A DNA stretch of 64,000 bases from contig JAGIBK010000001.1 in the NCBI GenBank assembly GCA_017744355.1, positions 1 to 64,000 of the forward strand. Direction: 5' to 3'. Shown here piece after piece: positions 15,975-24,667 of the stretch. Under the pieces are notes generated by a model. It searched no databases. It worked only from the letters and a program-made list of their open reading frames with translations, and had not been told where the DNA came from. Position 1 is the first letter of the stretch; every line of letters begins with the position of its first letter. The DNA is from a bacterium. Lineage in GTDB: Bacteria > Cyanobacteriota > Sericytochromatia > S15B-MN24 > UBA4093. The translations under genes and the position numbers were made by a program.

Positions 15975-18260
15975 TCAGCCTTCCGGGACGAGGGGCAGGG
16001 TGAACCAGAAGGTGCTGCCCGCGCCGCATGCGCTCATGACCCCGATGGCGCCGCCGTGCGCCTCGACCAGGGCCTTGCTGATGCTCAGGCCGAGCCCTGC
16101 GCCTTTGCCCTTGCGCACGCCCCCTTCGAGCTGCACGAAGCGCTGGAAGATGTCGGCCTGATCCTCCGGGGCGATCCCCTCGCCCTGGTCCTGGATCTCG
16201 CAGCGTAGCCAGGCCCCCTCGCGCTGGACCCGCACCTCCACGACCCCCTGGGCCGGGGAGAACTTGATGGCGTTGGAGAGCAGCTTGGAGAGCACCTGCT
16301 TGATCCGGCGCGCGTCCATGCACAGGGTCACGGGGGTGTCGGGCAAGGGCCCCTTGAGGGTGACGCCGGTCTCGGCGGCGAGCGGCGTAAGCTCGTCGAT
16401 GGCCGCGCGGGCCTGGGCCGTGAAGTCGGCCTCGGCCAGGCTGAGGTGAAAGCTCCCGGCTTCGATCCGCACGAAGTCCAAGAGGTCGTTGAGCAGGGAC
16501 TCCAGGCGTTTGCCGCCCCGCTGGATCTCGTGGATGAAGTCGCGCTGCTCGCGGCTCAGGGGCCCCCCCGCCTCGTCCTCGAGCAGTTCGGCGTACCCGA
16601 GCACCGCGGTGAGCGGGGTGCGCAGCTCGTGGGTGAGGGCGTTGATGAAGTTGTTCTTGAGGCGATCGAGCTCCTTGAGGCCCTCGTAGCGTCGCCGCAG
16701 CTCGTCTTCGAGGCGCTTGCGCTCGGTGATGTCCTGGATGAAGCCGTACATGCGAAGGGGGTGCCCTTCGAGATCCCGGAGGACCTCGCCTTGCGCGTGC
16801 ATGGTCCGGATGCCGTCGGGCGACTCGGCGAGCCGGAACTCCAGGTCGTAGCTCGCCTCCCCCTTCAGGGCCGCCTGCATCGCCCCATCGACCCGGTCGC
16901 GGTCGTCCGGATGGACGGTCTGCAGGAAGTGCTCGAACGAGGGGGCCCAGCTTGCGGGGTCCTTGCCCGTGATGAGGTAGTATCCCTCGCTCCAGGCGAC
17001 GCGCCCTGTTTCGATCTCCCACTCCCAGCTGCCGAGTTGTGCGATGCCCTGGGCCTGGATGAGCCGGCGCTCGCGATCGCGCAGCACCTCGTTGAGCTGC
17101 ACCAGCTCTCGGGTACGGGCCTCGACCATCTCCTCGAGGTTGCGCGTGTAGCCCTGGAGCTGGTCGGCCATCTGGTTGAAGGTCTGGCCGAGCAGGCCGA
17201 TCTCGTTGCGGCCGCTCGGCAAGGCGCGGGCGTCCAGCTGACCGTGCTGCCACGCGAGTGCGGTCGCCTGGAGGCCGGCGACGGGCCGCAGGTACCAGCG
17301 CCCGATGAGGGTGGCGAGCACCCCCAAGGAGAGCAGCAGCCCTAGGAAGAGGAGGGCGTCCTGGTGCAGCGCGCGCCAGATGGGGGCCATGTAGTACGAC
17401 TCGGGGACCAGGAGCGAGTAGCTCCAGGGCATGGTGCGCAGGAAGACGACCATGCCGAAGCCCGGTGCGTGGTCGTGCGCGAGCTGGGCCCGGTAGAAGT
17501 GGGGGGTCAGGGGCCGCTCGCGCATGCGCTCGAAATTCTCGGGCAGGGCGTGGGGCTTGAGGCCTTCGAGGCGCGGATCGGCGCCGTGGATCAGGCGCGT
17601 CAGGTCATGGTCGAGCAGGGCGCCGAAGCTGTGGGCGCCGATGCTCGCGCGGTCGTGCGCCACGATCCGGCGCAGGGCGTCGGGCGAGTCGAGCAGCACC
17701 AAGAGGGCGCTCGGCGGCGTATTGGGCGTGCGCCGCACCGGGGCCACGGCGGCCAGCGCGACCGGCCGCCCCTGCGCGTCCTTGAGCATGTCGGAGAGCG
17801 TTGCCTGGCCGGCGCTGGCCTTGCGCAGGGCCGGGGCCAAGGCGTCGCGCCAGGGCCGCAGGTCCGTGCCGACTTGCCAGAGGGGGGTGCCGTCCGGCCG
17901 CAGGGCGGCGATGCCGTGGTAGCCGTAGCGCTTGCGGATCCGCTCGACCATGGGGCTCTCGGTCGGGGAGTGCTCGTCCTTGCCAAGCAGCAGCGCGCGC
18001 ATCCGGGGCTGCTCGGTGGCGAGAAAGCACGCGTGCGCGAGCAAGCGATCGAGGTAGGCTTCGAGCTCGGTGCTGGTGTCCCGGGCGGCGATCAGCATGC
18101 GCTCGCGGGTCTGGCGCTCGAGCTCCTGCCGCGTGTTGGAGGCGTGGAGCAGGGAGAGCGGCAACAGCGAGAGGGTCGCGATCAGGAGGAAGAGGACCAC
18201 CAGCGTGCGCTGTAGCGGCCAGTCGTACGGGTTGAAGGAGAGCCGTGGTAGCAGGGCCAT
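15975..18260 (-). CDS. Membrane sensor histidine kinase (extracytoplasmic sensor-HAMP-PAS-HisKA-HATPase)
   Basis: 761 residues from the ATG at 18260, with GGGGAG upstream; a GTG at 18269 would add three. Order: transmembrane segment 1 (LVVLFLLIATLSLLPLSLL), a ~240-residue periplasmic sensor of Cache type (RYGYHGIAALRPDGTPLWQVG), transmembrane segment 2, HAMP, coiled linker, PAS (GSWEWEIETGRVAW...TVHPDDR) with PAC, HisKA (ALTHELRTPLTAVLGYAELL, phospho-acceptor His) and HATPase ([18 protein letters not shown]). It ends GSTFWFTLPLVPEG. No response regulator is adjacent, so it is an orphan kinase with unknown signal and partner. Confidence 0.92.
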   Translation of the reverse strand: MALLPRLSFNPYDWPLQRTLVVLFLLIATLSLLPLSLLHASNTRQELERQTRERMLIAARDTSTELEAYLDRLLAHACFLATEQPRMRALLLGKDEHSPTESPMVERIRKRYGYHGIAALRPDGTPLWQVGTDLRPWRDALAPALRKASAGQATLSDMLKDAQGRPVALAAVAPVRRTPNTPPSALLVLLDSPDALRRIVAHDRASIGAHSFGALLDHDLTRLIHGADPRLEGLKPHALPENFERMRERPLTPHFYRAQLAHDHAPGFGMVVFLRTMPWSYSLLVPESYYMAPIWRALHQDALLFLGLLLSLGVLATLIGRWYLRPVAGLQATALAWQHGQLDARALPSGRNEIGLLGQTFNQMADQLQGYTRNLEEMVEARTRELVQLNEVLRDRERRLIQAQGIAQLGSWEWEIETGRVAWSEGYYLITGKDPASWAPSFEHFLQTVHPDDRDRVDGAMQAALKGEASYDLEFRLAESPDGIRTMHAQGEVLRDLEGHPLRMYGFIQDITERKRLEDELRRRYEGLKELDRLKNNFINALTHELRTPLTAVLGYAELLEDEAGGPLSREQRDFIHEIQRGGKRLESLLNDLLDFVRIEAGSFHLSLAEADFTAQARAAIDELTPLAAETGVTLKGPLPDTPVTLCMDARRIKQVLSKLLSNAIKFSPAQGVVEVRVQREGAWLRCEIQDQGEGIAPEDQADIFQRFVQLEGGVRKGKGAGLGLSISKALVEAHGGAIGVMSACGAGSTFWFTLPLVPEG

Positions 18261-18342
18261 GTCGAGCACTCTCCCCTAGCGGAGGAAGACGAAGCTCAGG
18301 CTAGCACGGGAGAGTCTCGATAGAAATGTCAGAAGAAACGGA

Positions 18343-18365
18343 AAGCCCCGTCACGCTTGGGGCTT
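18343..18365 (-). terminator. Hairpin at the end of the 80-aa gene
   Basis: AAGCCCC/GGGGCTT with a 9-nt loop, overlapping the stop at 18351. On the minus strand it continues TCCGTTTCTT, a weak U-rich tail. Confidence 0.55.
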
Positions 18366-18593
18366 GCGGCTCAGCACCAGCGTGTCGCCCGACGCGGGGC
18401 GCGCCCGGCCCTTGGGGTCCAGGCAGAAGCGAAGCTGGCGAACCCCGGGGCGAAGCTCTCGCTCCTCGCGGGTCACCTGGAGGCAGCCTTGCTGCTTGGC
18501 CCACGCGAAGAGGTCGCGCGTGGCCCGCGCCATCTGCGCGCCGTGATCGGGGGCGTTGTGGTCGATCACGACCTCGAAGCAGGGGGTGCTCAT
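18351..18593 (-). CDS. Small protein of unknown function (80 aa)
   Basis: 80 residues, MSTPCFEVVIDHNAPDHG at the start, then an amphipathic helix with ATRDLFAWAKQQGC and a strand-rich end (LRPGVRQLRFCLDPKGRARPAS...LVLSRKP). The composition and pattern suggest a compact alpha/beta domain, but I recognise no family. It overlaps the preceding gene at 18590 by 4 nt, so the two are translated together and probably work together. Confidence 0.65.
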   Translation of the reverse strand: MSTPCFEVVIDHNAPDHGAQMARATRDLFAWAKQQGCLQVTREERELRPGVRQLRFCLDPKGRARPASGDTLVLSRKPQA

Positions 18594-18826
18594 TTGCCGG
18601 CGTTCTTAGCCTGAGCGGCGGCGATCTCGGCCGGGCTCAGGCCGCTGGGGTTGACCGAGCAGTTGCAGCCCATCACCTGGGCGGCGGTGGCCGGGTTCGC
18701 GGGGTTCATGGCCGCGAGGTTGAGCGAGGTCTGGACGGGCTCTTGGGCGGCGCCCCCCGCCTTGAGGGCCGACGAGGCGGTCAGCAGCGAGCGGATGTTG
18801 ACCATGATGGAATTGACGCTGCTCAT
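18590..18826 (-). CDS. Small Ala/Asn-rich protein of unknown function (78 aa)
   Basis: 78 residues beginning MSSVNSIMVNIRSLLTASS. It is rich in Ala, Asn and Ser with a central CNC pair (VMGCNCSVNPSGLSPAEIAAAQAKNAGK). It has no signal peptide and no recognised motif; the N-terminal helix is amphipathic. It is the first gene of a two-gene unit with the 80-aa gene, stop and start overlapping by 4 nt. GAGGTCAACC precedes the ATG at 18826. Confidence 0.65.
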   Translation of the reverse strand: MSSVNSIMVNIRSLLTASSALKAGGAAQEPVQTSLNLAAMNPANPATAAQVMGCNCSVNPSGLSPAEIAAAQAKNAGK

Positions 18827-18910
18827 TGGTTGACCTCCTCGTAAATACCGGACAAGAGGTCTATCCGGCCCTGCGCCGGGAGAGTTTCTTAAGGGTGATT
18901 GGTAAGTCGA

Positions 18911-19387
18911 TTAAGCTTTGGCTAACTTGGCGCCCGAGGTGGCGCACCGGCCGCACAGGCCCGTGAACTCCAGGTGGTGCGCCTCGATCCGGAAGCCCGC
19001 ACGCTTCGAGAGCTCGGCTTCGAGGGTCGAGAGGCCGGGGCAGTGGAGCTCTTCGATGGCGCCGCAGGCGCGGCAGACCAGGTTGTGGTGGCAGTGGTCG
19101 GGCTGGTCCAGGTGGCAGTGCTCGTCGGCTTCGAGGTCGCAGCGGCGGACCTTGCCCGTGGTGAGCACCCGGTGGACCAGGTGGTTCTCTTCGAGGCACT
19201 CCAGGATGCGGTAGATGCTGACGGTGTCGACGTGCTCGCCTGCTGCGTCCAGGAGATCCTTGATCTCGTAGGGGGAGAGCGAGGTGTCGTTCTGCTCCAG
19301 GAGCTCGACGACGCGACGGCGTGGCTTGGTGATGCGGTAGCCGCGAGCCTTCAGGATCTGCAGGGCGCTTTCGGCGTAGGTGGGCAT
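18911..19387 (-). CDS. zur: Fur-family metalloregulator, probably the zinc repressor Zur
   Basis: 158 residues from the ATG at 19387, chosen for the GGAGGCGAGGAAG upstream. Winged-helix DNA-binding half (residues 1-80: SALQILKARGYRITKPRRRVVELL, DTVSIYRILECLEENHLV) and metal-binding/dimerisation half with HCHLDQPDHCHH (91-101) and the structural CxxC pairs at 105/108 and 145/148. Family members sense Fe, Zn, Mn or peroxide. I call it Zur because the palindrome in its own upstream region recurs only in front of zinc-uptake genes and zinc-free ribosomal paralogues in this window. Divergent from the ABC genes; probably autoregulated through the site at 19476. Confidence 0.87.
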   Translation of the reverse strand: MPTYAESALQILKARGYRITKPRRRVVELLEQNDTSLSPYEIKDLLDAAGEHVDTVSIYRILECLEENHLVHRVLTTGKVRRCDLEADEHCHLDQPDHCHHNLVCRACGAIEELHCPGLSTLEAELSKRAGFRIEAHHLEFTGLCGRCATSGAKLAKA

Positions 19388-19475
19388 GGTTTCTTCCTCG
19401 CCTCCGAGTATAGCAGAGCCGCGCTGCAAGGCGCCTTGACGCCGATCGTGGAATCTCGTACGGTTGCTTCTGAAA

Positions 19476-19492
19476 TTGCAAGAGTCTTGCAA
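19476..19492. promoter_or_regulatory. Probable Zur operator 1 (zur / ABC divergent region)
   Basis: TTGCAAGA-G-TCTTGCAA, a perfect 17-bp palindrome containing TGCA-N7-TGCA, placed 33 nt before the ABC ATPase start and 89 nt before zur. It is the most symmetrical of six related sites. Confidence 0.7.
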
Positions 19493-19524
19493 GACAAGGC
19501 GACGCGCGAGAGGATGCAGCCCCC

Positions 19525-20250
19525 ATGATCCAAGCCATCGATCTGACGAAGCGGTACGGCGCCCACACGGCCCTCGATCGTCTGAACCTGACGGTCCAGC
19601 CCGGGCAGGTCTACGCCCTGTTCGGCGGCAATGGTGCTGGCAAGAGCACGACCATCAACATGTTCCTGGGCTTCATCCAGCCGGACGGCGGCGAGGCGCG
19701 GGTCTGCGGGGTGGACGTGGCCGCGCGTCCTACCGAGGCCAAGCGCTACCTCGCCTACGTCGCCGAGAACGTCATGCTCTACGGCTACGCCTCGGCGCGC
19801 GAGAACCTCCAGTACTTCTCGGAGCTGGCCGGGCGCAAGCTCACCAAGACCGAGGCCCACGCGGCGCTCGCCAAGGCGGGCCTGCAGGAGGATGCCTTCG
19901 AGCGTCACGTGCGCTTCTTCTCCAAGGGCATGCGTCAGAAGTGCGGCCTTGCGATCGCCTTCGCCAAGGATGCGCGAGTGCTCTTCCTCGACGAGCCCTT
20001 CTCGGGGCTCGACCCTTCGGCATCGGCCGAGCTCGCCGAGTCGATCCGTGCGCTTAAAGCCGAGGGCCGCTCGGTGCTCATGAGCACCCATGACCTGTTC
20101 CGCGCCCGCAGCCTGGCGGATGCCATCGGGATCATGCGGCGCGGCAAGCTGGTCCGTGAGCTGGATGCCGAGGAGATCGGCAAGGTGGATCTCGAGCGGC
20201 TGTACCTCGAAACCATGTCCCAGCGCGAGGAGGCCGCATGCGCCCGATGA
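19525..20250 (+). CDS. ABC transporter ATPase of a Zur-linked ABC-2-type system
   Basis: 241 residues. Walker A GGNGAGKSTT (about residues 34-43), signature region FFSKGMRQKCGLAIAFA (SKGMRQK in place of LSGGQ), Walker B VLFLDEPFSGLD, and H-loop MSTHD. The type matches the CcmA/NatA-like ATPases that drive ABC-2 exporters. It overlaps the first permease by 13 nt, and both permeases follow directly. A Zur-type palindrome lies 33 nt upstream, so expression should rise in zinc shortage. The substrate is unknown; export of a metallophore or membrane component would fit but is not shown. Confidence 0.88.
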   Translation: MIQAIDLTKRYGAHTALDRLNLTVQPGQVYALFGGNGAGKSTTINMFLGFIQPDGGEARVCGVDVAARPTEAKRYLAYVAENVMLYGYASARENLQYFSELAGRKLTKTEAHAALAKAGLQEDAFERHVRFFSKGMRQKCGLAIAFAKDARVLFLDEPFSGLDPSASAELAESIRALKAEGRSVLMSTHDLFRARSLADAIGIMRRGKLVRELDAEEIGKVDLERLYLETMSQREEAACAR

Positions 20251-21632
20251 GCGACTGGGCCGCGGCGGCGGCCGTCTTGCGCCACGAGCTGCGTGAACAG
20301 CTGCGGCACCCGCGCACGGCGCTGCTCTTCGTCCTCGCCTTCTGCTTCTTCGCCCTGGCCTTCGCGCAGGGTGGCGATCGCGTCCGCGAGCAGGCGAAGA
20401 GCCAGGCCGAAGCCCAGGCCGAGAACCGCCGCGCCTGGCTCGAACAGGGCGAGCAGAATCCCCACGCGGCCGCGCATTTCCCCGTGCTCATCACCAAGCC
20501 CGCAGCCCCTCTCGGTGCTCTGGCCGAAGGGGCCGAGGCGGCCCTCGGCGGCCACGTCTTTACCGACGCCCACCGGGTATTGCCGGTGGTCGGTTCGCGC
20601 GCGGGGGATGCGCCCATCGCTCAGGCGGTGGGCGGGCTCGACGCGGCCTTCGTGGTCGGGGTGGTCCTGAGCCTGCTTGCGGCCCTCTTCGGGGCGGATT
20701 TGGTGGCGGGCGAGAAGGAGCGCGGAACTCTGCGCCTGCTCTTCTCGAACCCTTTGGGCCGGGGTCGGTGGCTCTTGGCCAAGGGCACGGCCCACACCAC
20801 GGCCTTCTTGCTCGCGGTGGGCCTTTCGGCGCCTATCGCCTGGTTCGTCACCGGCGGGGTTCCGCTGGGCGGGGGCTGGGGGTGGCGCCTGTTGGCCTTC
20901 GCCTTCTGCTCGGCGGTTTATCTGGCGCTCTGGGTGTGGCTCGGCGTCGTGTGTTCGGTGCTTTCGAGCCGCCTGGCCCCCGCGGTGCTCGGGGCGATCG
21001 CCCTCTGGGTGGTGCTGGTGCCGGTGGCGCCGCGCACCCTCTCGGCGATCGCCGAGCTCACTTCGCCGCCGCCTTTGACCGCACCCGCGCGCCTCGAGGT
21101 CCGGGTCGCCGAGGTGAGCCTGCGCCAGGAGCAGGGCAAGCTCGTCGAGGCCGCCGCCGCGCGCGGCGAGCTTGCTTCGGCCAGCGCCTTCGTCCAGACC
21201 GAGGGGACGCCCGCCATCCGCGACCACATCGACGCCCAGGCCGCCCAGGCCCGCTCGCGCGCCGAAGCTCCCCTCACCGCCTGGCGTGAAGGGCAACTCG
21301 CGCGCCTCGGCAGGCTCTCGGTCCTGACCCCCACCGCCCTGTACTTCGAGCTTGCCTCGGCCTTCGCCGGGACCGACTGGCAGCGGCATGCGGCCTTCAT
21401 CTCCCAGGCCAACACCTACCGGGCGGACTTCATCCGCCGCCTCGACGCCATGGAGGACCAGGGCATCGAGACCTTCACCGACTACGCCTCCATCGGGGCC
21501 TTCAACTTCGAGGAGCTCGCCCCGGCGGCGCTTTTCGGCAAGGAGGCCTCGCGGGTTGCCTTGCTCCTGGGCTTCTTCGCCGCCGCCCTCGTTTTCGCCG
21601 CCTGGCGCATGCGCCGCTACGATCTGAGATGA
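20238..21632 (+). CDS. ABC-2-type permease with large periplasmic loop (DUF3526-like), first copy
   Basis: 464 residues. A membrane span near the N-terminus (TALLFVLAFCFFALAFAQ) is followed by an external segment. A block of about five spans begins at AFVVGVVLSLLAALFGADLVAGEKERGTLRLLFSNP (the EKERGTLR motif is typical of ABC-2 permeases). Then comes a long soluble region (about residues 275-425) rich in Ala/Glu helices, and a last span LLGFFAAALVFAAW. This layout is that of DUF3526 membrane subunits paired with GldA/NosY-type exporters. Its first codons overlap the ATPase gene. Confidence 0.82.
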   Translation: MRPMSDWAAAAAVLRHELREQLRHPRTALLFVLAFCFFALAFAQGGDRVREQAKSQAEAQAENRRAWLEQGEQNPHAAAHFPVLITKPAAPLGALAEGAEAALGGHVFTDAHRVLPVVGSRAGDAPIAQAVGGLDAAFVVGVVLSLLAALFGADLVAGEKERGTLRLLFSNPLGRGRWLLAKGTAHTTAFLLAVGLSAPIAWFVTGGVPLGGGWGWRLLAFAFCSAVYLALWVWLGVVCSVLSSRLAPAVLGAIALWVVLVPVAPRTLSAIAELTSPPPLTAPARLEVRVAEVSLRQEQGKLVEAAAARGELASASAFVQTEGTPAIRDHIDAQAAQARSRAEAPLTAWREGQLARLGRLSVLTPTALYFELASAFAGTDWQRHAAFISQANTYRADFIRRLDAMEDQGIETFTDYASIGAFNFEELAPAALFGKEASRVALLLGFFAAALVFAAWRMRRYDLR

Positions 21633-21636
21633 GCCG

Positions 21637-23055
21637 ATGACCGCTTTTGCCGTGATGCGCGTGATCGCGCGCCGCCAGTTCCAAGAGGCCGCCCTCGCCC
21701 CGCGCGGGACGTTCCTTGCGATCTTCTGGGCCCTGCTCGTGCTCCTCGCCGTCTGGTCGGGCACCCTCGCTGCCAGCTCGGCCGTCGAGAGCCACCAGGC
21801 CTCGGCCTCCGTCGCCCGAGACGCCTACGAGCGCTGGGTGGGCCTCTACCCGGAAGGGGATTGGCGCCCGGTCTACATGGCCGTCGAGAATCCGCTCTTG
21901 CTCCAGAAGCCGCCCGCCCCCGCGCGGGCCCTCTCGGGCGGGATCGACGACCTCGCGGGATCCTGGGCGATCCCGACGGGCTTCCACCTGCGCGAGCTGG
22001 ACGGCCGAAAGGCGGACCTCTCGCCGCTCGGGACCTTGCTCGGTGGCCTGGACCTTGCGGGTCTGGTCGCGCTCGTTGGAGCCCTCGCAGCCCTCGCCCT
22101 CGGCTTCGATGCGGTGTCGGGCGAGCGCGAGCGGGGCACCCTCGCCCTCCACTTCGCGAACCCCATCGGGCGCGGGACCTTCATCTTCGGCAAAGCCCTC
22201 GGCACCCTCGGGGCCCTCGGCCTGGTGCTGGGGCTGCCACTGCTCATGGGCCTCGGGGCACTGCTTGCGCTGGGGGCGATCGCATCCACGCCCGAGAACC
22301 TCGCGCGGGTGGGGGCCTTCTTCTTCGCTTCGCTGCTCTACCTTGCCCTCTGGAGCCTGCTCGCGGTGGCGGTCTCGGCCTCGGTACGCCGCTCGGCCAC
22401 GAGCTTCGTGGTGCTCGCGGGCGTCTGGCTGCTGCTTGCGATCGCCCTGCCCAAGGTCGCCCTGGCAACGGCCAACCGCATGCACCCGCTGCCCGCGCCG
22501 GTCGCCCTGGAGCAGAAGCTTTCCAAGGCCCTCGACGCCTCCAAGGACTACTACCGGGCCGAGTTCGGCAAGTGGAAGGACGCCCACGGGGGCCAGCGGC
22601 CGGACGCGAAGGCGACCGCCGAGCTCAAGCTCTCGTATTACGCCTTCCACCGCAAGCAGCTCGACGCCATCGTGGCGGACTACGAGGGCACCCTTTCGCG
22701 CTGGAACGGAACCTTCGCCCTCGGGGCGCGCCTCTCGCCGTCCTATGCCTATCAGGAGCTCGCCTCGGTGCTCGCAGGCACCGACCCCGAACGCCACCGG
22801 ACGGTGCTGGCGGCGTTCAATCGCTACCTGTGGGATCTCAAGTTGCAGGCCGAGCAGCGGATCATCGACGGCCAGGATGGTCCTCCCGCCTACGCCGAGC
22901 TACCGCGCCTGCGCTTCGAGGAGCCCCGCTTCGCCGAGCGGGTCACCCCTGTCGCCCAGGCCCTCGGCGGCTTCTTGCTCGAGGCCCTCTTCATCGCGGC
23001 TCTCGCCCTCCTGGCCTTTCGGCGCTACCCGCTCAAGGCCCAGACCGGCTCCTGA
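21637..23055 (+). CDS. ABC-2-type permease with large periplasmic loop (DUF3526-like), second copy
   Basis: 472 residues, same architecture as the gene just upstream: N-terminal span, external region, then VALVGALAALALGFDAVSGERERGTLALHFANPIGRG with the permease motif, several spans, a helical soluble region containing YYRAEFGKWKDAHGG, and a last span LLEALFIAALALLAFRRYPL. It starts 4 nt after the first permease. The two are diverged paralogues and probably form a heterodimeric channel with the ATPase at 19525. Terminated by the hairpin at 23077-23105. Confidence 0.82.
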   Translation: MTAFAVMRVIARRQFQEAALAPRGTFLAIFWALLVLLAVWSGTLAASSAVESHQASASVARDAYERWVGLYPEGDWRPVYMAVENPLLLQKPPAPARALSGGIDDLAGSWAIPTGFHLRELDGRKADLSPLGTLLGGLDLAGLVALVGALAALALGFDAVSGERERGTLALHFANPIGRGTFIFGKALGTLGALGLVLGLPLLMGLGALLALGAIASTPENLARVGAFFFASLLYLALWSLLAVAVSASVRRSATSFVVLAGVWLLLAIALPKVALATANRMHPLPAPVALEQKLSKALDASKDYYRAEFGKWKDAHGGQRPDAKATAELKLSYYAFHRKQLDAIVADYEGTLSRWNGTFALGARLSPSYAYQELASVLAGTDPERHRTVLAAFNRYLWDLKLQAEQRIIDGQDGPPAYAELPRLRFEEPRFAERVTPVAQALGGFLLEALFIAALALLAFRRYPLKAQTGS

Positions 23056-23076
23056 CACCAGCTTCCCGTCCTTTCC

Positions 23077-23105
23077 AGGCCGCCCCTTTGACGGGCGGCC
23101 TTTTT
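23077..23105 (+). terminator. Rho-independent terminator of the ABC operon
   Basis: AGGCCGCCC (23077-23085)/GGGCGGCCT (23093-23101) with a 7-nt loop, followed by TTTT and G. Confidence 0.88.
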
Positions 23106-23127
23106 GCGGCTATGCTTGCCATGAAAT

Positions 23128-23142
23128 TGCAATATTATTGCT
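23128..23142. promoter_or_regulatory. Probable Zur operator 2 (upstream of rpmB paralogue)
   Basis: TGCAATATTATTGCT; the core GCAATA-T-TATTGC is a perfect 13-bp palindrome. It lies 30 nt before the L28 start, between the ABC terminator and the AAAGGAG ribosome-binding site, where it would cover the promoter. Confidence 0.75.
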
Positions 23143-23171
23143 TTAATTATCCCTCGTGAAAGGAGCCCCCC

Positions 23172-23414
23172 ATGGCCCAGCAGTGCATGATCTCGGGCAA
23201 GAAGCCCCGAACGGCCAATGCCGTCAGCCACTCCCACCACAAGACCAAGCGCGTCCAGAACCCCAACCTCCAGTGGAAGCGCTTCTTTCTAGACGACGAG
23301 AAGCGCTACGTGCGCCTGCGCGTTTCGACCGAGGTCCTGAAGACCATCGGCAAGTACGGCCTGCGCGAGACCATCCGCCGCTACGGGGCCGACCCAGCCC
23401 TCTTGCGTCGCTAG
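23172..23414 (+). CDS. rpmB: Ribosomal protein bL28, zinc-independent paralogue
   Basis: 80 residues. The L28 core is plain: CMISGKKPRTANAVSHSHHKTKR, then NPNLQWKRFF, YVRLRVSTEVLKTIGKYG. Only one Cys is present, so the zinc-ribbon CxxC pairs of C+ L28 forms are absent. In several bacteria Zur controls such C- copies, which replace the zinc-containing protein on ribosomes and free zinc. The operator at 23128 and the downstream COG0523 GTPase (11-nt gap) support that reading here. The main rpmB is presumably elsewhere on the chromosome. Confidence 0.9.
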   Translation: MAQQCMISGKKPRTANAVSHSHHKTKRVQNPNLQWKRFFLDDEKRYVRLRVSTEVLKTIGKYGLRETIRRYGADPALLRR

Positions 23415-23425
23415 GAGGAAGCAGG

Positions 23426-24667
23426 ATGACCAAGCGACTTCCCGTCACGGTCCTCTCGGGCTTCCTCGGCGCCGGCAAGACGACCGTCCTCAACCACGTC
23501 CTCCACAACCGTCAGGGCTACAAGGTCGCCGTGATCATCAACGACATGAGCGAGGTGAACATCGACGCGGCCCTGGTGCGCGGAGGCGAGGCGAGCCTCA
23601 ACCGCACCGAGGAGAAGCTCGTCGAGATGTCCAACGGCTGCATCTGCTGCACCTTGCGCGAGGACCTGCTCGTCGAGGTCAAGCGATTGGCGGATGAGGG
23701 ACGATTCGATTACCTGCTCATCGAGTCCACCGGCATCTCGGAGCCCGTCCCGGTCGCCGAGACCTTCACCTTCACCGACGACGAGGGCCAGAGCCTCTCG
23801 TCGATCGCTCGCCTCGACACCATGGTGACGGTGGTGGACGCCCTCAACTTCCTCAGGGATTACGAGGAGAGCGATTACCTGGCGGACCGAGGTGCTGCCC
23901 TCGACGAGACCGACGAGCGTACGGTGGTGGACCTCTTGATCGATCAGGTCGAGTTCGCCGACGTCATCCTGATCAACAAGACGGACCTGGTCTCGCTTTC
24001 GGAGGTCGAGCGCCTGGAAGGGATCCTCCGCGCCCTGAATCCCTCGGCCGAGATCCACCGGGTCGCGCGCGGCCAAGTGCCCCTCGCGGCGGTGCTGGAC
24101 ACGGGCAAGTTCGACTTCGAGAAGGCCTCGCGTGCGCCCGGCTGGCTTGCGACCCTGCGCGGCGAGGAGGTGCCCGAATCGCAGGAGTACGGCATCTCGA
24201 CCTTCGTCTACCGGGCCTGGCGCCCTTTCCATCCCCAGCGCTTCAACGACCTGCTTCAGGAGGAGTGGAAGGGGGTCTTGCGCTCCAAGGGCTTCTTCTG
24301 GCTGGCGAGCCGGATGCCGTTCGTGGGGATGTGGTCCCAGGCGGGTGCCGCCTGCGGCTTCGAGCCCATGGGCGTCTGGTGGGCCGAGAGCCTCGACGAG
24401 GGGGACTGGCCGGCGGATCCGGAGCTGCGCGCGCAGATCCAGGCCAATTGGCAGGAGCCCTTCGGCGATCGCCGCCAGGAGCTCGTCTTCATTGGCCTGG
24501 AGCTGGATCAGGCCGCCTGGACCGCGGAACTCGACGCTTGCCTGCTGACCGACGAGGAGATGGCGCTTGGGCCCGAGGCCTGGAAGCAATTGCCCGATCC
24601 CTTCCCCTTCTGGAAGCTCGCCGATGAAGAGGTGCTGCAAGAGGAGGCCGCCGCGCCGGTCTCTTGA
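23426..24667 (+). CDS. COG0523 GTPase, zinc metallochaperone type (ZigA/ZNG1-like)
   Basis: 413 residues from the ATG at 23426 (AGGAGG upstream). Walker A GFLGAGKTT (12-20), the metal-binding CxCC motif GCICC (71-75), ESTGISEP, the G4 motif NKTD, and a C-terminal CobW_C domain with GVWWAESL. Zur-regulated members of this family hand zinc to essential enzymes in zinc starvation. It is co-transcribed with the C- L28 gene and so falls under the same operator. Fe, Co or nitrile-hydratase roles occur in the family, but the neighbourhood favours zinc. Confidence 0.9.
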   Translation: MTKRLPVTVLSGFLGAGKTTVLNHVLHNRQGYKVAVIINDMSEVNIDAALVRGGEASLNRTEEKLVEMSNGCICCTLREDLLVEVKRLADEGRFDYLLIESTGISEPVPVAETFTFTDDEGQSLSSIARLDTMVTVVDALNFLRDYEESDYLADRGAALDETDERTVVDLLIDQVEFADVILINKTDLVSLSEVERLEGILRALNPSAEIHRVARGQVPLAAVLDTGKFDFEKASRAPGWLATLRGEEVPESQEYGISTFVYRAWRPFHPQRFNDLLQEEWKGVLRSKGFFWLASRMPFVGMWSQAGAACGFEPMGVWWAESLDEGDWPADPELRAQIQANWQEPFGDRRQELVFIGLELDQAAWTAELDACLLTDEEMALGPEAWKQLPDPFPFWKLADEEVLQEEAAAPVS

